From NCBI GenBank assembly GCA_045650505.1, contig JAZRRE010000002.1, positions 15,951 through 79,950 of the forward strand: a stretch of DNA of 64,000 nt, read 5' to 3'. The notes beneath the pieces are model-generated. The model made no database searches. It saw only the letters and a program-made list of their open reading frames with translations, and was not told where the DNA came from. Source of the DNA: RGIG1681 sp045650505 (GTDB taxonomy: Bacteria > Bacillota > Clostridia > Christensenellales > UBA1242). Every line of letters begins with the position of its first letter. Within the stretch, counting starts at the first letter, position 1. A program made the position numbers and the translations under genes. Below, piece by piece: positions 32,715 through 42,191 of this stretch.

Positions 32715-33690
32715 GCATTTCTTGTGCTGCCTTGTCAAGATAATAATAAAAAATTGCATTCTTTTTGTTTCCAATTTTTTGATATCTTCTAATTAATTTT
32801 TTAGGGGCTTTCATTGAAGCAAAAAGTTGATTTCTTGCTTTGTTATAGCCACTATCATTTGTTTCGTAAGCATTCATGTTTGATAACAATTGACTTGTTG
32901 AAATTGTTTTTATATTTCCGTATGAAAATGTTTTTTCATTTTCAAATGAAATGTTTACGGGAATAACTTCACCATCACACGAAATAACAAGAATGTTTCC
33001 AAGAAGTAGCAATTGATTTTTAATGTTTACAAATGGATAAGGTAAAGTTAAATATTTTTGCATTGGAACTTTGTGAACAGAACTTGGAAGATTTTTGGCT
33101 CTACCTTCATCATAAACATCCATATCAGATTCAAGTCTGCATTCAATTGATTCTTCACCGAATCGTTGTCCAAATTTAGCAATATTTTCAAACAACTGTT
33201 CAAGGGTTATTCCGTGATTTTGAATTTGGTCTAAATGATAATCATCAAAACTGAAACACACGAACATAGGAATAACTTTTTCATTTTTGTCAGATGTAAA
33301 AAAATTTGGAGCATCTTCGCAAGAAATTACATAATTTCTTATTTCATCAAGTGCATCTAACACTTCGTCATTAACAATGCTTCCATTGCTGGTGAAATTT
33401 GAATGATGAACAATAACATTATGTTCTTTTAGTTTTTTTGCAACAAGTCTAATTTTTTCAGGAACAAGTGTAATTTCGCCACCACCAAGTGATAAATTGT
33501 CAATATAAGCAAATTTTTCAAAAACAGCATCAAGAACTTCTTCAGTAATTTCTTTATTTGTGCAATTTCCACGCATACAATGCGCACAAGAAAAATTGCA
33601 CTTTTGAGTTAGAATGAGTTCTAAATCAACACATGCAAGTTTATGTTCATTAAATTTTGACATATCTTGTTTTTTTCTATATAATTCCAT
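32710..33690 (-). CDS. Radical SAM protein of unknown function
   Basis: The 326-residue product has the radical SAM cluster motif CNFSCAHC (Cys31, 35, 38), an LSLGGGEITL motif for SAM binding, and a barrel. There is no clear second Fe-S (SPASM) cluster, though CEDAPNF and CRLESDMD occur. The substrate is unknown. The assigned start (33690) coincides with the predicted transcription start; Met10 (33663) is an alternative with a 27-nt leader. It is divergent from the dipeptidase gene. Confidence 0.75.
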   Translation of the reverse strand: MELYRKKQDMSKFNEHKLACVDLELILTQKCNFSCAHCMRGNCTNKEITEEVLDAVFEKFAYIDNLSLGGGEITLVPEKIRLVAKKLKEHNVIVHHSNFTSNGSIVNDEVLDALDEIRNYVISCEDAPNFFTSDKNEKVIPMFVCFSFDDYHLDQIQNHGITLEQLFENIAKFGQRFGEESIECRLESDMDVYDEGRAKNLPSSVHKVPMQKYLTLPYPFVNIKNQLLLLGNILVISCDGEVIPVNISFENEKTFSYGNIKTISTSQLLSNMNAYETNDSGYNKARNQLFASMKAPKKLIRRYQKIGNKKNAIFYYYLDKAAQEMQ

Positions 33691-33696
33691 ATAGTT

Positions 33697-33725
33697 ATTA
33701 TAACATACTTATTTATTAATTTCAA
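33697..33725 (-). promoter_or_regulatory. Promoter of the radical SAM gene
   Basis: On the minus strand: -35 TTGAAA (33725-33720), 17 bp, -10 TATAAT (33702-33697) preceded by TGT. The +1 falls at about 33690, the first base of the annotated start codon. Confidence 0.6.
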
Positions 33726-33781
33726 TATTAAATAAAATTTAAAAATTTTAGCACTTTGTGTCAAAAGTTTTAATACAAAAA

Positions 33782-33787
33782 TATAAT
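33782..33787 (+). promoter_or_regulatory. -10 box abutting the dipeptidase gene
   Basis: Perfect TATAAT at 33782-33787, five bases before ATG 33793, with no ribosome binding site. The -35 is weak. Confidence 0.4.
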
Positions 33788-33792
33788 AAAAT

Positions 33793-34614
33793 ATGTTTAA
33801 GATTTTTGATTTACACAATGATTATTTTTTTAAACTTAATAGTGACATAAAGAAAAATAATTATTTTTTAAAAAATGATGAATATATTGATAAAGTTATA
33901 ACTGCAATTTGGACAAGTGAGTTAAATGAAACTGAAAGTTTATCAGCAATAAAAAGGGCAAGGAATTATGTGAATAAAACAAACAAAACGAATCTTGCTG
34001 TTGAAGATTTGCATTTTTTAAACAAAGATAATTTTGCTTTATTTTTGAAATATAGACCGGTTTATGCAGGACTTGTTTGGAATCGAACAAATTGTATTGC
34101 TGGTGGGGCTTTTGAGAGTGGAAGGCTTACTTTATTTGGAAAGAATGTTATTAAAGAATTTGAAAAGAATGATATTGTGATAGATGTGGCACACTTAAAT
34201 GAAGAAAGTTTTGCCGATGTTTTAAAATGTTCAAGAAAACCTGTGATATGTTCACATACCGCATTTTTTGGAAAGAATGAACATAAACGAAATTTAAAAG
34301 ATTATCAAATCAAAGAGATAATTCAAACAGGAGGAATTGTTGGCATTTCTTTTGTTTCAGATTTTTTAAATGCAACAAATAAATCAACAGTTAGTGATGT
34401 TGTGTCACATATTGATTATTTTGCTTGCAAATTTGGAATTAATAATCTTGCTATTGGAAGTGATTATTTTGGAACATACCATATAACAAAAAATTTAGAA
34501 AATTATAAAAAATTAACTTTAAAACTTTCAAGTGAACTTTTGAAAATGGGATATACAGAAAAGAGCATAAACAAAATATTTTGTGAAAATGCGAGTAATT
34601 TCTTTGGATTTTGA
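33793..34614 (+). CDS. M19-family (membrane dipeptidase-like) zinc peptidase
   Basis: The 273-residue amidohydrolase fold matches peptidase M19. Metal and active-site motifs are IFDLHNDYF at the N-terminus, IDVAHLNEESF, SHTAFFG...KRNL, and IGSDYFG near the C-terminus. It is shorter than typical M19 enzymes (about 310-400) and lacks a signal peptide, so it is probably cytoplasmic and cleaves dipeptides. It appears leaderless. Confidence 0.8.
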   Translation: MFKIFDLHNDYFFKLNSDIKKNNYFLKNDEYIDKVITAIWTSELNETESLSAIKRARNYVNKTNKTNLAVEDLHFLNKDNFALFLKYRPVYAGLVWNRTNCIAGGAFESGRLTLFGKNVIKEFEKNDIVIDVAHLNEESFADVLKCSRKPVICSHTAFFGKNEHKRNLKDYQIKEIIQTGGIVGISFVSDFLNATNKSTVSDVVSHIDYFACKFGINNLAIGSDYFGTYHITKNLENYKKLTLKLSSELLKMGYTEKSINKIFCENASNFFGF

Positions 34615-34693
34615 AGCAAAAATGCAAAAATTTCTCATTGACTGCAAATATAAAATGTGATAAAATTATCACATTAAATTTATGAGGAATTTT

Positions 34694-35023
34694 ATGGCAA
34701 ATAAAGAACAAAAATTAACAATCACAGGACTTCGCAGTTACTTAAATGAATGGTTTGATGGAACATTATCAATGGGATTGCTAAATGGTAAAAATAATGA
34801 ATCTTTTAATTTTGTTATTGTTGAATCAAAAAATCATAATTTGATATATTCTTGCAATTTTAAAGATAATGAGTATAGGGGTGAAGATGAAACAATTTGT
34901 TCAACAGCAGGGATTATTGATGAGGAATTTAGAGGTGTAATTGAAAAATGTATTGCACTTGATAAGCAAATTGCTGAATACAGAGAAAAAGAACAAAGTA
35001 ATAATCAACCACAAAAAGCGTAA
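34694..35023 (+). CDS. Hypothetical protein
   Basis: This 109-residue soluble protein is not recognised. It starts at ATG 34694, with GAGGAA seven bases upstream; an earlier in-frame ATG overlaps that ribosome binding site. The sequence has a strand-rich middle (FNFVIVESKNHNLIYSCNF), an acidic region and a helical, Gln-rich C-terminus (AEYREKEQSNNQPQKA). It is monocistronic, with a terminator behind it. Confidence 0.55.
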   Translation: MANKEQKLTITGLRSYLNEWFDGTLSMGLLNGKNNESFNFVIVESKNHNLIYSCNFKDNEYRGEDETICSTAGIIDEEFRGVIEKCIALDKQIAEYREKEQSNNQPQKA

Positions 35024-35026
35024 CGT

Positions 35027-35060
35027 AAAAGCCGATGATGGAAAATCATTGGTTTTTATT
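35027..35060 (+). terminator. Terminator after the 109-aa hypothetical gene
   Basis: Stem AAAAGCCGATGAT (35027-35039) / ATCATTGGTTTTT (35045-35057), 13 pairs with two G-T wobbles, ending T-rich. Confidence 0.8.
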
Positions 35061-35150
35061 TTGCACAAAAATTTGTTAAATTATAGAATATTTTGCAAAT
35101 TTCTAGATATTGTGATATGATTTAATTGGAAATTTGTAAATAGGTGAAAT

Positions 35151-36107
35151 ATGAATTATTTGAAGATTATAAAAAAAGCCAAAAAGATAGCATTATTTGC
35201 ACATTCAAGTCCTGACCCAGACACTATTGGTTCTGTAATTGGGTTTTATAATGCACTTTTAAAACTTGGCAAAAATGTAGATTTATTTTGTGAAGATGAT
35301 ATTCCTGAAAGTTATTCATTTTTAGAAGATACAATATATTTCAATAAAGAATCGTTTAATAAAGAAAATTATGACTTGCTTATTGCGATTGATGTTGCAA
35401 GTGCACATATGTTTGGAAAATTTGAAGATGACTTTATGTCACACACAAACACACTTCGTATAGACCATCATCAAAAAGGCGAACTTCATGCAAAATACAA
35501 TGTTGTTGAAATTTGCAGTGCTTGTGCAATTTTGATTTTTAAAATTATTCAAAAGTTAAAAGTTAAAGTAGATGCAAAAATTGCAACACCATTATATCTT
35601 GCAATATGTGGGGATACCGGTCTTTTTAGAAATAATAATACTGATAGTGAAACTTTTGATGTTGCAGGAAAGCTTCTTGAAAATGGTGCTGAAATTAGAA
35701 GGGTTTATGGTGAATTTTTTGACAAGAAGAATGTTGCATATATCAAACTTTCATCAAGTGTGCTTTTAAATGCAAGAGTCAATGATGATTATGGTTTTGT
35801 TATAATGAATGCATCAAAAGAAGATTATGAAAAATTTGGTGCATCAACTGATGAAAATGTTGGCAATCTTGCAAATACATATTTAAATTGTGGATATAAA
35901 GTTGCAGTTGTAATTAAAGAAAAAGAAGATGGACTTCATTGTAGTTTACGTTCGAAATTTGAGTATGATTGTTCTAAAATTGCAGAAGTATTTGGTGGTG
36001 GCGGTCATAAAAACGCATCGGGTTGCAAGTTTGAAACAACTATCACCAAGGCCGAACAAGAACTTGAAAAAGCAATAATAAACTATTTATCAACAGAAGA
36101 ATTTTAG
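35151..36107 (+). CDS. DHH/DHHA1 phosphoesterase, NrnA-like
   Basis: NrnA-type enzymes degrade nano-RNAs and 3'-phosphoadenosine 5'-phosphate, and some hydrolyse cyclic dinucleotide products. The 318 residues show HSSPDPDTIGS, IAIDVAS, RIDHHQKGE (the DHH motif) and the DHHA1 glycine-rich FGGGGHKNASGC. The length fits. AGGTG precedes ATG. It is followed by fhs after 14 bases, so the two are probably co-transcribed. Confidence 0.85.
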   Translation: MNYLKIIKKAKKIALFAHSSPDPDTIGSVIGFYNALLKLGKNVDLFCEDDIPESYSFLEDTIYFNKESFNKENYDLLIAIDVASAHMFGKFEDDFMSHTNTLRIDHHQKGELHAKYNVVEICSACAILIFKIIQKLKVKVDAKIATPLYLAICGDTGLFRNNNTDSETFDVAGKLLENGAEIRRVYGEFFDKKNVAYIKLSSSVLLNARVNDDYGFVIMNASKEDYEKFGASTDENVGNLANTYLNCGYKVAVVIKEKEDGLHCSLRSKFEYDCSKIAEVFGGGGHKNASGCKFETTITKAEQELEKAIINYLSTEEF

Positions 36108-36121
36108 GGGAGGAAAGATAT

Positions 36122-37798
36122 ATGTTAACAGATATTGAAATCGCACAAAGTGCAGAACTTATTTCAGCAAAAGAAATTGCTGTTAAACTCAACATTGCAG
36201 AAGGTGACCTTGCGATGTATGGTGAAAAAATTGCAAAGGTTGCAAATTATAAAAAATATATTGATTCAAATAAATTTGGAAAACTTATTTTAGTTACAGC
36301 AATGAGTCCAACAAAATATGGTATTGGAAAGACAACCGTTTCAATCGGTCTTGCTGATGCTTTTGCAAAACTTAATAAAAAGGTTTGTCTTGCACTTCGT
36401 GAGCCATCGCTTGGACCTGTTTTTGGAATAAAGGGTGGTGCTGCTGGCGGTGGTTACAGTCAAGTGCTTCCAATGGAAGATATCAATCTTTCTTTCACAG
36501 GTGATTTTGATGCAATCACTTCAGCAAATAACTTGCTTTGTGCAATGATTGACAACCATATTTTCAACGGGAATGAGCTTGATATTGATGTTGAAAAAAT
36601 CTTGTTTTACAGATGTTTAGATGTAAATGATAGGTCACTTCGTGAAATATCTTATACAATCACAGGAAAAGATAAAGATGGCAACAAACAAAGTTTGCTT
36701 CGTAAGGATTATTTTTCAATTACCGCAGCAAGTGAAATTATGGCAATTTGTTGTCTTGCCCAAAATTTTGATGATTTGAAAACCAGACTTGGAAACATTA
36801 TGGTTGCACTCAATAAAAAAGGTGAGCCAATTTATGCAAGAGACTTAAGGGCTGAAGGTAGTATGGCTGTGCTTCTTCGAAATGTGCTTTCACCAAACCT
36901 TGTTCAAACTCTTGCTCATACACCAGCATTTGTTCATCTTGGACCTTTTGCAAATATTGCACATGGTTGTAACAGTATTATTGCAACAAAACTTGCACTT
37001 TCAACAGCTGATTATGCAATCACAGAGGCTGGTTTTGGAAGTGACCTTGGAGCTGAAAAGTTTATGGATTTAAAGTGCAGAATTGGCGAATTAAATCCAA
37101 GTGTTGTAGTTTTGGTTTCAACAATTCGTGGGCTTAAATTCCACGGTGGTTCTGAAATAAATAAAGATGAAAATGCACTTGTTTTAGTTGAAAAAGGACT
37201 TGATAATTTATATCATCACATTGATACACTTAAAAATACATTTGGTGTTAACGTTGTGGTTACAATCAACAAATTCTTGACTGATACGGAAGAAGAAATT
37301 GCACTTGTGATTTCAAAACTCAAAGAAAGAGGTGTTGTTGCTGTTGTTAATGAGTGTTTTGCAAAAGGTGGAGATGGCACTATTGATCTTGCAAATGCAG
37401 TACTTTCAAATATTGATGATAAAAAACTTAAATTTGCGTATAATTTAAATGATTCAATTGAAACAAAAATTGAAGATATTGTTAAAAATGTTTATGGTGG
37501 TGAAGGTGCTGATTTTTCAGATGAAGCACTTGCAAAAATTAAATTTATCAAAAAGGCAGGGCTTGATAAACTTCCTGTTATAATTGCAAAAACTCAATTT
37601 AGTTTATCAGATGATAAAGATAAAATTGGTGCGCCAAAAGATTTTAGATTATTTATTCAAAATCTTCACATTAGGTCAGGAGCTGGTTTCATTGTTGCAA
37701 TTGCTGGAAATATGATGCTTATGCCGGGACTATCAAAAGTTCCAAATGCTGAAAGAATTGATATTTTATCAGATGGAACAATCGTTGGTCTCTCATAA
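36122..37798 (+). CDS. fhs: Formate--tetrahydrofolate ligase
   Basis: This ATP-dependent enzyme activates formate to 10-formyl-THF for one-carbon metabolism. The 558 residues show a P-loop MSPTKYGIGKTT, REPSLGPVFGIKGGAAGGGYSQV, and the C-terminal GAGFIVAIAGNMMLMPGLSKVP. The length is the family norm. AGGGGAGG upstream gives strong translation. In an anaerobe it serves purine and serine/glycine metabolism or acetogenesis; no other Wood-Ljungdahl genes are here. Confidence 0.96.
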   Translation: MLTDIEIAQSAELISAKEIAVKLNIAEGDLAMYGEKIAKVANYKKYIDSNKFGKLILVTAMSPTKYGIGKTTVSIGLADAFAKLNKKVCLALREPSLGPVFGIKGGAAGGGYSQVLPMEDINLSFTGDFDAITSANNLLCAMIDNHIFNGNELDIDVEKILFYRCLDVNDRSLREISYTITGKDKDGNKQSLLRKDYFSITAASEIMAICCLAQNFDDLKTRLGNIMVALNKKGEPIYARDLRAEGSMAVLLRNVLSPNLVQTLAHTPAFVHLGPFANIAHGCNSIIATKLALSTADYAITEAGFGSDLGAEKFMDLKCRIGELNPSVVVLVSTIRGLKFHGGSEINKDENALVLVEKGLDNLYHHIDTLKNTFGVNVVVTINKFLTDTEEEIALVISKLKERGVVAVVNECFAKGGDGTIDLANAVLSNIDDKKLKFAYNLNDSIETKIEDIVKNVYGGEGADFSDEALAKIKFIKKAGLDKLPVIIAKTQFSLSDDKDKIGAPKDFRLFIQNLHIRSGAGFIVAIAGNMMLMPGLSKVPNAERIDILSDGTIVGLS

Positions 37799-37812
37799 AA
37801 TAGGAGATGAAA

Positions 37813-39570
37813 ATGGATAATAAAAAATTTAATATCTTTGCACTTATTATGATTGTTGTTATGGCTGTGTTTTCAATATACACAGGTATTGGCAAATCAA
37901 AGGCAAAAGATGGCAGAGATGGACTTTCTGCTTATGAACTTTCGGTTAAAAATGGAGAATTTTCGGGAAGTGAATATGAGTATTTAAAAAGTTTACACGG
38001 TCAAAATGGGTCAAGTGTGACTATTGAAGATGTTTATCAAGCATATTTAGATGAGAATAATTTAACTTCAACAGATATGACACTTTCAGAGTTTATAGAA
38101 AAAATTTATCCTGATAATATTTTAGATGTTGATGAAACAGCAACAGCGGTTGAACTTGCAACAGCTTCAGCACTTCGTTCAACAGTTGATATTTGTTATT
38201 CATTTTGTTTAGATAAGCCGATTCTTTATGTTACTGAAGCGGTTTTAAGTGGAGGCGGAGAGGTTTATCAAATTGTCACAAATCAAAACTATTATAACAG
38301 ATATGCTTCTATTGGCGTGTCAGCAGGTTCTGGTGTAATTTATAAAATTGAAGGAACTGAAACTCCTGATGAGTCAGATGATGTTGCCTATATAATCACA
38401 AATTATCACGTGGTTTATGCATCAAATTATGTTAGCAATGAAGATAATTACAGAGTTTATAACAAGCTTACAACAGATTATTTTGGAAATATTTTAAGTG
38501 AAACAATGTTTACTGCAACTTATGATGATGCTGATGTTAAAACAACGGGAAATGTTAAATATATTGAGAAGGTTGATGCAGTTGAAGCACCAATTGAAAC
38601 ACACTTTTTAGATAGTTATGGAATTTATCTTTATGGTTATCAATCAAGTGAGTATGAACTTTCAGCATCATTTGTTGGCGGAAGTGCTGACAATGATATT
38701 GCAATTTTAAAAGTTGAAAGAAGTAAGTCTGCAAACAATGCAAGATTATTTGATGGAAATTATAAAGCTGTTGACCTTGGTGATAGCAAAACTCTTGATG
38801 AAGGTGAAACTGTTATTGCTGTGGGAAATCCACTTTTGGTTGATACCTCAAATGTTAACGATAGAGGCAGTGCTGAAACTTATGTTAATAGTCTAAAAAA
38901 TTCTTATGTTGATGCACTTTGTTTGACAGCTACATCTGGTGATGTTAGTGCAATTTCGGAATATACAAAGTTTCAATCACTTTTAGATTCAACAAAAGCT
39001 GTGGATATGCGATTAATTCGTGTTTCATCTGCAATTAATGCGGGAAATTCTGGCGGCGGACTTTATGATGTTGGAGGAAGACTTGTTGGTATTGTTAATG
39101 GAAAAATTGTTAGTGAAGAGTATGATAATGTAGGTTTTGCAATTCCAATTAATATTGCTTCAAGGCTTGCAGATAGAATTATTTCAGAGTGTGATGGCAC
39201 ACTTACAAGAATTTCTGCACTTCAAGCAACAACTTCAAGTTTAGGTTTCACGGTTAAAGATGGAAACAGTGAATATCAATATGATTCAAACAGTGGTTCG
39301 TGGATTAGAAAGAGAAATGTTGTTGTAAAAGAATCATCTGCAAATGTTATTTCAATGGGTTTAGAATCTGGAAAAATTATTTCGGCAATTTCATTTAATG
39401 ATGAGCAAACAAAATATGAATTATCAGAATTTTATGATTTGAATGACATTCTTTTAATGGCAAGAAAAACAGAAACAACAAAAATTGTTCTTCACATTCT
39501 TGAAACTGACAAATCAACATCACAAATAACAATTACTATTAATGACTCAATGTTTAAAGAATTAATTTAA
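37813..39570 (+). CDS. Membrane-anchored HtrA-like trypsin-fold serine protease
   Basis: The 585 residues begin with an N-terminal membrane helix (about 8-24). Next is a Gly/Asp-rich segment with GLSAYELSVKNGEFSGSE and LHGQNGSS, resembling linkers next to collagen-like repeats. A trypsin fold follows, with His199 (NYHVV), Asp295 (DNDIA) and Ser413 (GNSGGG), then a C-terminal PDZ-like domain (about 475-585). It is presumably extracytoplasmic quality control or signalling. Start 37813 is chosen for its spacing from AGGAG. It sits between fhs and the spoIIA operon. Confidence 0.85.
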   Translation: MDNKKFNIFALIMIVVMAVFSIYTGIGKSKAKDGRDGLSAYELSVKNGEFSGSEYEYLKSLHGQNGSSVTIEDVYQAYLDENNLTSTDMTLSEFIEKIYPDNILDVDETATAVELATASALRSTVDICYSFCLDKPILYVTEAVLSGGGEVYQIVTNQNYYNRYASIGVSAGSGVIYKIEGTETPDESDDVAYIITNYHVVYASNYVSNEDNYRVYNKLTTDYFGNILSETMFTATYDDADVKTTGNVKYIEKVDAVEAPIETHFLDSYGIYLYGYQSSEYELSASFVGGSADNDIAILKVERSKSANNARLFDGNYKAVDLGDSKTLDEGETVIAVGNPLLVDTSNVNDRGSAETYVNSLKNSYVDALCLTATSGDVSAISEYTKFQSLLDSTKAVDMRLIRVSSAINAGNSGGGLYDVGGRLVGIVNGKIVSEEYDNVGFAIPINIASRLADRIISECDGTLTRISALQATTSSLGFTVKDGNSEYQYDSNSGSWIRKRNVVVKESSANVISMGLESGKIISAISFNDEQTKYELSEFYDLNDILLMARKTETTKIVLHILETDKSTSQITITINDSMFKELI

Positions 39571-39574
39571 AGGC

Positions 39575-39606
39575 AAAAAAAGATGGCAAAACAGCCATCT
39601 TTTTTT
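39575..39606 (+). terminator. Terminator after the HtrA-like gene
   Basis: Stem AAAGATGGC/GCCATCTTT with a 6-nt loop and a T-run. Confidence 0.92.
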
Positions 39607-39724
39607 GTGTGATAAAAATCTTTAAAAAAATATAAAATAGATTAAAATCTGTATTTATGCGCTTAAAATCGCAGAAGTTAAAACAATTTTTAGTGATATT
39701 ATTTTTATATGAGGAGGATAGGTT

Positions 39725-40039
39725 ATGGAAATCAAATATACGGGTGACAACGATTGCATTTATGCTGAACTTTCGGGAGAACTTGATGAGTGTTCTGCAG
39801 AGTATGTGAGAATTTCTTTAGATGATTTATTGAAAAATGAAACATTTTCAAAATCAAAATTAGTGCTTGATTTTTCCAAAGTATCATTTATGGATAGCAC
39901 GGGTATTGGAATGCTGCTTGGTCGTTACAATAAATTTTCGAAACAAGATATAAGTATATATATTAAAAATCCAACTTCTTATGTTAATAGAATTTTTGAG
40001 ATGACAGGAATATATCAAATTATTCCAAAAGTATGTTAA
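39725..40039 (+). CDS. spoIIAA: Anti-sigma F factor antagonist SpoIIAA
   Basis: SpoIIAA is the STAS-domain switch that, when unphosphorylated, frees sigma F from SpoIIAB in the forespore. The 104 residues include LVLDFSKVSFMDSTGIGMLLGRY, with the phosphorylatable Ser58. The length is slightly below the usual 117. AGGAGG precedes the ATG. First gene of the three-gene spoIIA operon. Confidence 0.93.
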   Translation: MEIKYTGDNDCIYAELSGELDECSAEYVRISLDDLLKNETFSKSKLVLDFSKVSFMDSTGIGMLLGRYNKFSKQDISIYIKNPTSYVNRIFEMTGIYQIIPKVC

Positions 40040-40048
40040 GGAGGTTAT

Positions 40049-40486
40049 ATGGCATTTGATAATTATTTTAAACTTGAATTTGATGCAAAAAAAGTTAATG
40101 AAAGTTTTGCAAGAAACACAGTTGCAATTTTTTGCAGTGAACTAAAACCAACACTTTCAGAAATTAATGACATAAAAACAGCGGTCAGTGAAGCGGTTAC
40201 AAATTCAATTGTTCATGGCTATGAAGACAAAGGAGGAAAAATTGTTCTTGAAGTGGGGATTGAAAACAATGTTGTTGATATTAAAGTAATTGATAATGGT
40301 ATTGGAATTACTGATATTGACATGGCAATTCAGCCATTCTTTACAACTAAAACCGAAGAAGAACATTCGGGAATGGGTTTTACTTTAATGGATTCTTTTA
40401 TGAATTTTTTAGAAGTAAAATCAAACACCTCATCAGAAAAAGGTTCAGGTCTTGTTGTTCATATGCAGAAGGTGATTAAGGGTTAA
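40049..40486 (+). CDS. spoIIAB: Anti-sigma F factor SpoIIAB
   Basis: This serine kinase of the GHKL fold binds and inhibits sigma F and phosphorylates SpoIIAA. The 145 residues show the N box SEAVTNSIVHGY, the G1 box IDNGIGI and the G2 box HSGMGFTLMDSF. AAGGAGG lies upstream. Its stop overlaps the sigF start by one base. Confidence 0.95.
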   Translation: MAFDNYFKLEFDAKKVNESFARNTVAIFCSELKPTLSEINDIKTAVSEAVTNSIVHGYEDKGGKIVLEVGIENNVVDIKVIDNGIGITDIDMAIQPFFTTKTEEEHSGMGFTLMDSFMNFLEVKSNTSSEKGSGLVVHMQKVIKG

Positions 40487-41229
40487 TGGAATGTTATAAA
40501 CCAATTGATTCGGCTCAAACAAATGAACTTATAAAAAAGGCAAAAAATGGTGATAATGAAGCAACTGAAACATTGATTAGTGGAAATTTTCCATTAATTA
40601 AAGCAATCGTTAAAGGATATCTAAATAAAGGTGTTGAATACGATGATTTATATCAAATTGGTTGTGTTGGCTTTTTGAAAGCAATCAAAAACTTTGATAA
40701 TAAGTTTGATGTAAAATTTTCAACTTATGCGGTTCCAATGATTTCGGGTGAAATAAAAAGATTTCTTCGTGATGATGGTGCTGTTAAAGTTTCAAGGTCA
40801 ATCAAAACTCTTGCAATAAAACTTAAATCTTATATTGATAAAAAAAGAAATGCACTTGAAGAAGTTCCCACAATTGATGAACTTGCAGAGATGTTTGAAG
40901 TTGAAAAAGAAGATGTTATTATTGCATTAGATTCGTGTCAACAAACCATTTCATTAAATGCAAAAATTGATGAAGATGACCCAAATAGTCAAAATGTGAT
41001 AGATAAGTTTGTTTGTGAAGATAAAAATGAAGAAATACTAGATAAATTCATACTAAAGAACGAAATTAATAATCTTCCAGAGAAAGAAAAGAAGATTATA
41101 TTACTTCGTTATTACAGGGGCAAAACACAGGGAGAAGTTGCTGAACTTTTAAATGTTTCACAGGTTCAAGTTTCAAGAATGGAATCAAAAATAATAGAAC
41201 AATTAAAAAAGAAAATGATTGAAAAATGA
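40486..41229 (+). CDS. sigF: RNA polymerase sporulation sigma factor F
   Basis: Sigma F is the first forespore-specific sigma factor. The 247 residues show region 2 (DDLYQIGCVGFLKAIKNFD, VKFSTYAVPMISGEIKRFLRDDG), region 3 and region 4 (LPEKEKKIILLRYYRGKTQGEVAELLNVSQVQVSRMESK). The start at 40486 overlaps the stop of spoIIAB. Synteny with spoIIAA-spoIIAB makes sigma F more likely than sigma G. Confidence 0.95.
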   Translation: MECYKPIDSAQTNELIKKAKNGDNEATETLISGNFPLIKAIVKGYLNKGVEYDDLYQIGCVGFLKAIKNFDNKFDVKFSTYAVPMISGEIKRFLRDDGAVKVSRSIKTLAIKLKSYIDKKRNALEEVPTIDELAEMFEVEKEDVIIALDSCQQTISLNAKIDEDDPNSQNVIDKFVCEDKNEEILDKFILKNEINNLPEKEKKIILLRYYRGKTQGEVAELLNVSQVQVSRMESKIIEQLKKKMIEK

Positions 41230-41255
41230 GAAAGCAAATTTTGCTTTCTTTTTTG
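41229..41255 (+). terminator. Terminator after sigF
   Basis: Stem AGAAAGCAAA/TTTGCTTTCT followed by T residues. Confidence 0.9.
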
Positions 41256-41410
41256 TAATATTTAATAAAATTAATGCGTATCTTATATTATAGAAACACT
41301 TACAAAAAAGTTGACATATTTCGACAAAGATAGACAAAAAATTTCGAAAAGTGTGGTGTATTATTTTTGTGATTAAAGATTGAATTTATTAAAATATAGA
41401 GGTAATTTGT

Positions 41411-42175
41411 ATGAAGATATTGTGTGCAAAAATGAAATCAATCACAGGTGTGTTTATATGTGGATTGGTTGCCATTTTGTTGGCTTCATTAGTTGTGATA
41501 ACAAATACAGGAAGCATATATTTTGGATATGCAAAAAGGCTAGTTCCAATTTATAGTGTTGAAACAAACGAAAAGAAGGTTGCATTAACTTTTGATGCTG
41601 CGTGGGGTTCAGATAAAACAGAAAAAATTATAAAAACACTATCAGATGCCGGCGTTGGTGCAACATTTTTTCTTGTGGGATTTTGGACAGAACAAAATGC
41701 AGATAAAGTTAAACTTATTGATAGTGCGGGGTTTGATATAGGAACTCATTCAAACACACACCCTAAAATGAGCAGTCTTTCTGATTTTCAAATGAATAAT
41801 GAACTTAAAACTTCAATGGACCTGATTACAAAAATAACGGGAAAGCCTGTTAGATTTTTCAGACCGCCTTTTGGAGATTATAACGATAAACTAATTGAGG
41901 TTGCTGGAAATCTAAAACTCAAAACAATTCAGTGGGATGTTGATAGTTTAGATTGGAAAGGTTTGTCAGCGAATGAAATACTTTCAAGAGTTAAGCAAAA
42001 CGTTAAAAATGGTTCAATAATTTTGTTTCACAACAATTCTGACCACATTTTGGAAGCATTGCCTTTAGTTATTAATTATTTAAAGAGTAATAATTTTAAT
42101 ATGGTGAAAATATCAGAACTTGTATATGAAGAGAACTATCATATCGATAATAATGGATTACAAAAATTAAAATAA
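41411..42175 (+). CDS. PdaB-like polysaccharide deacetylase
   Basis: The 254 residues comprise an N-terminal membrane anchor (about 11-35) and a NodB domain of the PdaB type: ALTFDAAWG (one Asp, Asp62), THSNTH (His113/117), RPPFGDYN, WDVDSLDW and ILFHNNS. All catalytic motifs of this group are present, in contrast to the YlxY homologue at 20742. It follows the spoIIA operon, so a role in spore peptidoglycan is likely. GAGGT precedes the ATG. Confidence 0.85.
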   Translation: MKILCAKMKSITGVFICGLVAILLASLVVITNTGSIYFGYAKRLVPIYSVETNEKKVALTFDAAWGSDKTEKIIKTLSDAGVGATFFLVGFWTEQNADKVKLIDSAGFDIGTHSNTHPKMSSLSDFQMNNELKTSMDLITKITGKPVRFFRPPFGDYNDKLIEVAGNLKLKTIQWDVDSLDWKGLSANEILSRVKQNVKNGSIILFHNNSDHILEALPLVINYLKSNNFNMVKISELVYEENYHIDNNGLQKLK

Positions 42176-42191
42176 ACATAAGGAATTAGAA

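Noticed and set aside
34682..34694. Upstream ATG starts at 34682, 46729 (TTG), 47382, 53933, 54724, and minus-strand 50214 and 55996
   Set aside because: In each case the later start has a correctly placed ribosome binding site that the longer frame would overlap or lack, or the extra residues look non-conserved.
39607..39724. Sigma H promoter of the spoIIA operon
   Set aside because: The AT-rich interval contains no convincing AGGAwww / GAAT pair at the correct spacing; expected from biology but not visible.
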